From an uncultured beta proteobacterium (GTDB lineage Bacteria > Pseudomonadota > Gammaproteobacteria > Burkholderiales > Burkholderiaceae_B): a stretch of DNA of 8,312 bases. The stretch lies in assembly GCA_903924715.1 (NCBI GenBank), contig CAIYCP010000671.1:1-8312 (forward strand), in the 5' to 3' direction. The notes under the pieces were generated by a model, which did not search any database, was not told the origin of the DNA, and saw only the letters and a list, made by a program, of their open reading frames with translations. Of the stretch, positions 6,261 through 8,312 are shown in pieces (within the stretch, counting starts at the first letter, position 1; the number at the start of each line of letters is the position of its first letter). Position numbers and translations under genes: made by a program.

Positions 6261-7205
6261 TTGAACGTTTTAAACGTCACAGCGCTTTCGGCAATTGATG
6301 GCATTTCTGCGGTGGCCTCGACAACACAGGGTCGGGCAAACGCGACGTTTGTAGCTGGAAAAGAGTATGTGGCAGAAGTCGTGAGCTGTTCGGACGAGAA
6401 CGTGGTCACTCTGCGGGTTGCAGAGATGGTGCTTGAAGGTAACTTTAGCCGTTCGTTCGTGCCCGGGCAAGCTTTGGTGCTGAAGTGTGTCGGTGCCCAA
6501 GCCGTGCCGTTATTTGAAATTGCGCGATCAGGTCCCCAAGAGGCGCTTTCTGACGACGTGGTTTTAAGTAAGGCGGGGGCCCTCATTGAAGCTTCTCTCG
6601 AAAATGTCGAGTCGGTCCCCGAAGATAATCGATTGCTAGCCGTAAAAAGCGCACTGATCAATGGGTCGCTCGATTCAAAATTGATCGCGGGTCAACTTGA
6701 ACGTGGCGTGGCGTTGAGTGGATTATTTTACGAGTCACATCAGGCCAGCTATGCGCTAGGTAGGCGATCGCTTGAGCAACTGATGCTAGAACCGCAAAAT
6801 CAACTGGGGTTTAGTGCCGCCGAGATGATGGCCAAGCAGCTCAACACCCTAGATCAGAGTGGCTTTAAATGGACTGGATCAGCGTGGCCGGGTCAAATCA
6901 TGCAATGGGCAGTCAATTTTTTACCTCAACATAGCCAACAGCAAGGGCAAGCGCTGAACCCCTCAGCGAGGCCAGATTCTGTTGAGCCTGAGATTTCGAG
7001 TAGTTTGGAATTGGATTTGCCGAATCTTAAAAAGATTGTTGCGAATTTAAGTTGGAGCGCAGAGACACTGAGCATTGAGATGAAGGTGCATGATGCAGAA
7101 ACACAAGTTATTCTTAACAATAAGTTGGCGTTGTTTTTAGACGCGATGCAGGCGACTGGCCAAACCGTGAAGTCTTGCTCTATTCAGTTGCATGAGCTCG
7201 ACTAA
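6261..7205 (+). CDS. fliK: FliK-like flagellar hook-length control protein
   Basis: FliK-type proteins measure hook length and switch the export gate from rod/hook to filament substrates by touching the FlhB C-terminal domain. The 314-residue product has a low-complexity, Q- and S-rich stretch near residues 220-245. Its C-terminal domain (about 250-312, LPNLKKIVANLSWSAETLSI through ALFLDAMQATGQTVKSCSIQL) resembles the FliK C-terminal hook domain. It sits between fliT and an flhB-like gene, overlapping the latter by 14 bases, which supports the role. It is short for FliK. The start is awkward. The frame has no ATG; TTG at 6261 is used and overlaps the stop of a six-codon frame beginning at ATG 6244. 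Further upstream in the same frame, an ATG overlapping the fliT stop (6225) is cut off by TGA at 6240. A FliK-related protein other than the main FliK is possible. Confidence 0.75.
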   Translation: MNVLNVTALSAIDGISAVASTTQGRANATFVAGKEYVAEVVSCSDENVVTLRVAEMVLEGNFSRSFVPGQALVLKCVGAQAVPLFEIARSGPQEALSDDVVLSKAGALIEASLENVESVPEDNRLLAVKSALINGSLDSKLIAGQLERGVALSGLFYESHQASYALGRRSLEQLMLEPQNQLGFSAAEMMAKQLNTLDQSGFKWTGSAWPGQIMQWAVNFLPQHSQQQGQALNPSARPDSVEPEISSSLELDLPNLKKIVANLSWSAETLSIEMKVHDAETQVILNNKLALFLDAMQATGQTVKSCSIQLHELD

Positions 7206-7461
7206 CCCAGTGCAGCAGGCCGTGGCATTGGCCTATGAGCATGGGGAGTTTGCGCCAAAAATAGTCGCAAAAGGCCGTGGCGTGGTCGCTGAACAAATTA
7301 TTGCCAGGGCAAAAGAGCATGGCATCTTTGTGCACCAGTCAAAAGAGCTCGTGAGTTTGCTCATGCGAGTTGATCTTGATGACCATATCCCCGCAGAGCT
7401 GTACCAAGCGATTGCAGAGCTTTTGGTATGGTTATATGAGTTAGAGCACGACTACGAATAA
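7192..7461 (+). CDS. Stand-alone FlhB C-terminal domain homologue (FhlB/YlqH-like)
   Basis: The 89-residue product corresponds to the cytoplasmic C-terminal part of the export gate protein FlhB, without any membrane segment. It opens with TNPVQQAVALAYEHGEFAPK, matching the FlhB segment NPTHYAVALKY…APK, and continues with IVAKGRGVVAEQIIARAKEHGI and the IPAELYQAIAELLVWLYEL end. FlhB cleaves itself between N and P of NPTH; here N-P is kept but T-H is replaced by V-Q. Proteins of this type occur beside fliK in several bacteria and can partly substitute for the FlhB C-terminal domain in substrate switching. The start lies inside the fliK-like gene (14-base overlap), so the two are probably translationally coupled. 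It ends 13 bases before the convergent fliE stop. Confidence 0.88.
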   Translation: MSSTNPVQQAVALAYEHGEFAPKIVAKGRGVVAEQIIARAKEHGIFVHQSKELVSLLMRVDLDDHIPAELYQAIAELLVWLYELEHDYE

Positions 7462-7474
7462 GCAATTTGCCAAG

Positions 7475-7843
7475 TTAAACCTGCATATTCATGATGGTTT
7501 GATAGGCCGAGACAAGTTTATTGCGTATTTGCACAGCGGACTGCAGCGAAATACTTGCTTTTTGACCCGCCATCATGACGTCAGACAATGCGACGTTGTT
7601 GTCTCCTAACGCGAATTTCTTACCTAAGGATTCAGAAGTGCTTTGATAGCTCTGTACTTGATCCAGCGCAGATTTCAGTGCCACAGAAAAATCGACCTTC
7701 GAGGACGGGGCAGAGGAGCCCATTGATGCCAGTGGGTTATCTGAGCCGGTGGCCGCCTGTGGCGCATTAATACGCGAAGCCGTCGATCGCAGTTGCGAAA
7801 GCATGGATTGAATTTGATCGTTGCCAATCGGCCCAACATTCAT
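7475..7843 (-). CDS. fliE: Flagellar hook-basal body protein FliE
   Basis: FliE is a small protein exported through the flagellar type III system that joins the MS ring to the proximal rod. The product is 122 residues, slightly longer than the usual 100-110 because of an A/S/P-rich N-terminal region (NAPQAATGSDNPLASMGSSAP). The conserved C-terminal half is clear: VDFSVALKSALDQVQSYQ, GDNNVALSDVMMAGQKAS, and the family-typical ending QIRNKLVSAYQTIMNMQV. The ATG at 7843 has AAGG nine bases upstream. It is transcribed away from fliF, sharing a 202-base divergent region, the usual arrangement in enteric and beta groups. Its stop faces that of the flhB-like gene with only 13 bases between, and no terminator was seen there. 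Confidence 0.96.
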   Translation of the reverse strand: MNVGPIGNDQIQSMLSQLRSTASRINAPQAATGSDNPLASMGSSAPSSKVDFSVALKSALDQVQSYQSTSESLGKKFALGDNNVALSDVMMAGQKASISLQSAVQIRNKLVSAYQTIMNMQV

Positions 7844-8045
7844 GTCGATCTACCTTCGGGTTCTGACCTTGAAGGTTGACACTTTATCAGTTCAGCCAAA
7901 TACCCGACACATTAATAGACTTGAAAAACAGTTTCTATTCTCGAGATTGATTCCCCCACATATTGCAATAATGCAGTCCTAGCAGACTCCGTCGAGTGAC
8001 CCGAAACTCGACCATATTCGTGAATTGTTGCATGGCACTACACCT
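7844..8045. promoter_or_regulatory. Divergent fliE/fliF regulatory region
   Basis: This region must contain the promoters of both fliE and the fliF operon. ACCTTGAAGGT (7866-7876) is an odd-length inverted repeat close to the fliE start, with an ACCTTCGGGT half-copy at 7852-7861. TTGACA at 7876-7881 and TTGAAA at 7921-7926 resemble plus-strand -35 elements, but neither has a convincing -10. In related bacteria FlhDC acts at this pair; no clear FlhDC box was recognised. The last 60 or so bases are open in the fliF frame. Confidence 0.45.
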
Positions 8046-8312
8046 ATGAAGTTTTTTAATTCCTTAAATCCCAATTTGCTGCTCGCTTTAGGCATCGCAG
8101 CCGTTGTAGCTGTCATGACGGCATTTTGGCTATGGAGCCAGGAACCAAAATATCGGGTGTTGTTCTCGAACTTTAGCGATAAAGACGGGGGGGCAATCGT
8201 CGCAGCCCTAGAGCAGATGAACATCCCCTACAAAATTATGGATAGCGGGGCCGCCATCATGGTGCCGGGTGACCAGGTTCATCAAGTGCGACTGAAACTG
8301 GCTTCAATGGGA
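8046..8312 (+). CDS. fliF: Flagellar MS-ring protein FliF, N-terminal part (runs off the window)
   Basis: FliF forms the MS ring in the inner membrane, the foundation on which the rod, the switch and the export gate assemble. The 89 codons present show a short cytoplasmic N-terminus, a membrane helix at about residues 11-30 (LLLALGIAAVVAVMTAFWLW), and the start of the periplasmic ring-building domain: YRVLFSNFSDKDGGAIVAAL, MNIPYKIMDSGAAIMVP, VHQVRLKLASMG, nearly collinear with Salmonella FliF. ATG 8046 is used as the start although no ribosome binding site is visible. The frame is open back to 7983, with TTG codons at 8025 and 8028 as alternatives that would add six or seven residues and bring the N-terminus closer to the family length. 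The gene probably heads a fliF-fliG… operon beyond the window. Confidence 0.95.
   Translation, partial: MKFFNSLNPNLLLALGIAAVVAVMTAFWLWSQEPKYRVLFSNFSDKDGGAIVAALEQMNIPYKIMDSGAAIMVPGDQVHQVRLKLASMG

Noticed and set aside
6244..6264. Six-codon frame MTDRPL as a gene
   Set aside because: Too short to support as a peptide gene; recorded only as part of the irregular fliK start.
6206..6661. Minus-strand 151-residue frame opposite fliK
   Set aside because: The plus-strand fliK-like frame fits the operon and domain evidence; the antisense frame is S/T-rich with no family signal.
8033..8050. TGGCAC resembling a sigma-54 -24 element
   Set aside because: No TTGC follows at the required spacing, and it lies at the start of fliF coding sequence.
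7979..8224. Minus-strand 81-residue frame opposite fliF
   Set aside because: It is a shadow of the clearly conserved fliF coding sequence and has no recognisable product.

Overview
The window is a flagellar control and assembly locus of a motile Gram-negative bacterium, most likely a betaproteobacterium of the Burkholderiales type. This rests on an FlhDC master regulator together with fliT, a fliK-like gene, a free-standing FlhB C-terminal domain gene and the divergent fliE/fliF pair. The species cannot be read from the sequence. No rRNA, tRNA, insertion sequence or CRISPR array was seen.

Left edge, minus strand: the first 71 codons of flhC (cut by the window edge) preceded by flhD. Together they encode the FlhD4C2 activator of flagellar promoters. 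Upstream of flhD is an AT-rich stretch with several inverted repeats, which also serves a divergent plus-strand unit.

Signalling module: the plus-strand unit holds a 28-codon reading frame with a good ribosome binding site (my own call), then a 65-66 aa protein resembling an isolated histidine-kinase dimerisation/phosphoacceptor (DHp) helix pair, then a complete NarL/FixJ-type response regulator. Converging on it is a very large membrane hybrid histidine kinase (1301 aa) with the order MASE1-like, CHASE-like, PAS, HisKA, HATPase, REC, Hpt, REC. The two units end 10 bases apart. The arrangement suggests that the kinase, the mini-DHp protein and the regulator form one phosphorelay, and its place between flhDC and structural flagellar genes suggests motility as the output. 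That link is inferred from position.

Right part: a plus-strand run of fliT (FliD chaperone), a fliK-like hook-length gene and an flhB-C-terminal-like gene, the last two overlapping. fliE follows on the minus strand, converging on that run, and fliF begins divergently from fliE and leaves the window. The annotated starts of fliK and fliF are both irregular (details in the entries).

The points most worth a second look are the orphan DHp-like mini-protein, the small frame translationally linked to it, and a nine-G run in the linker between the two domains of the response regulator.
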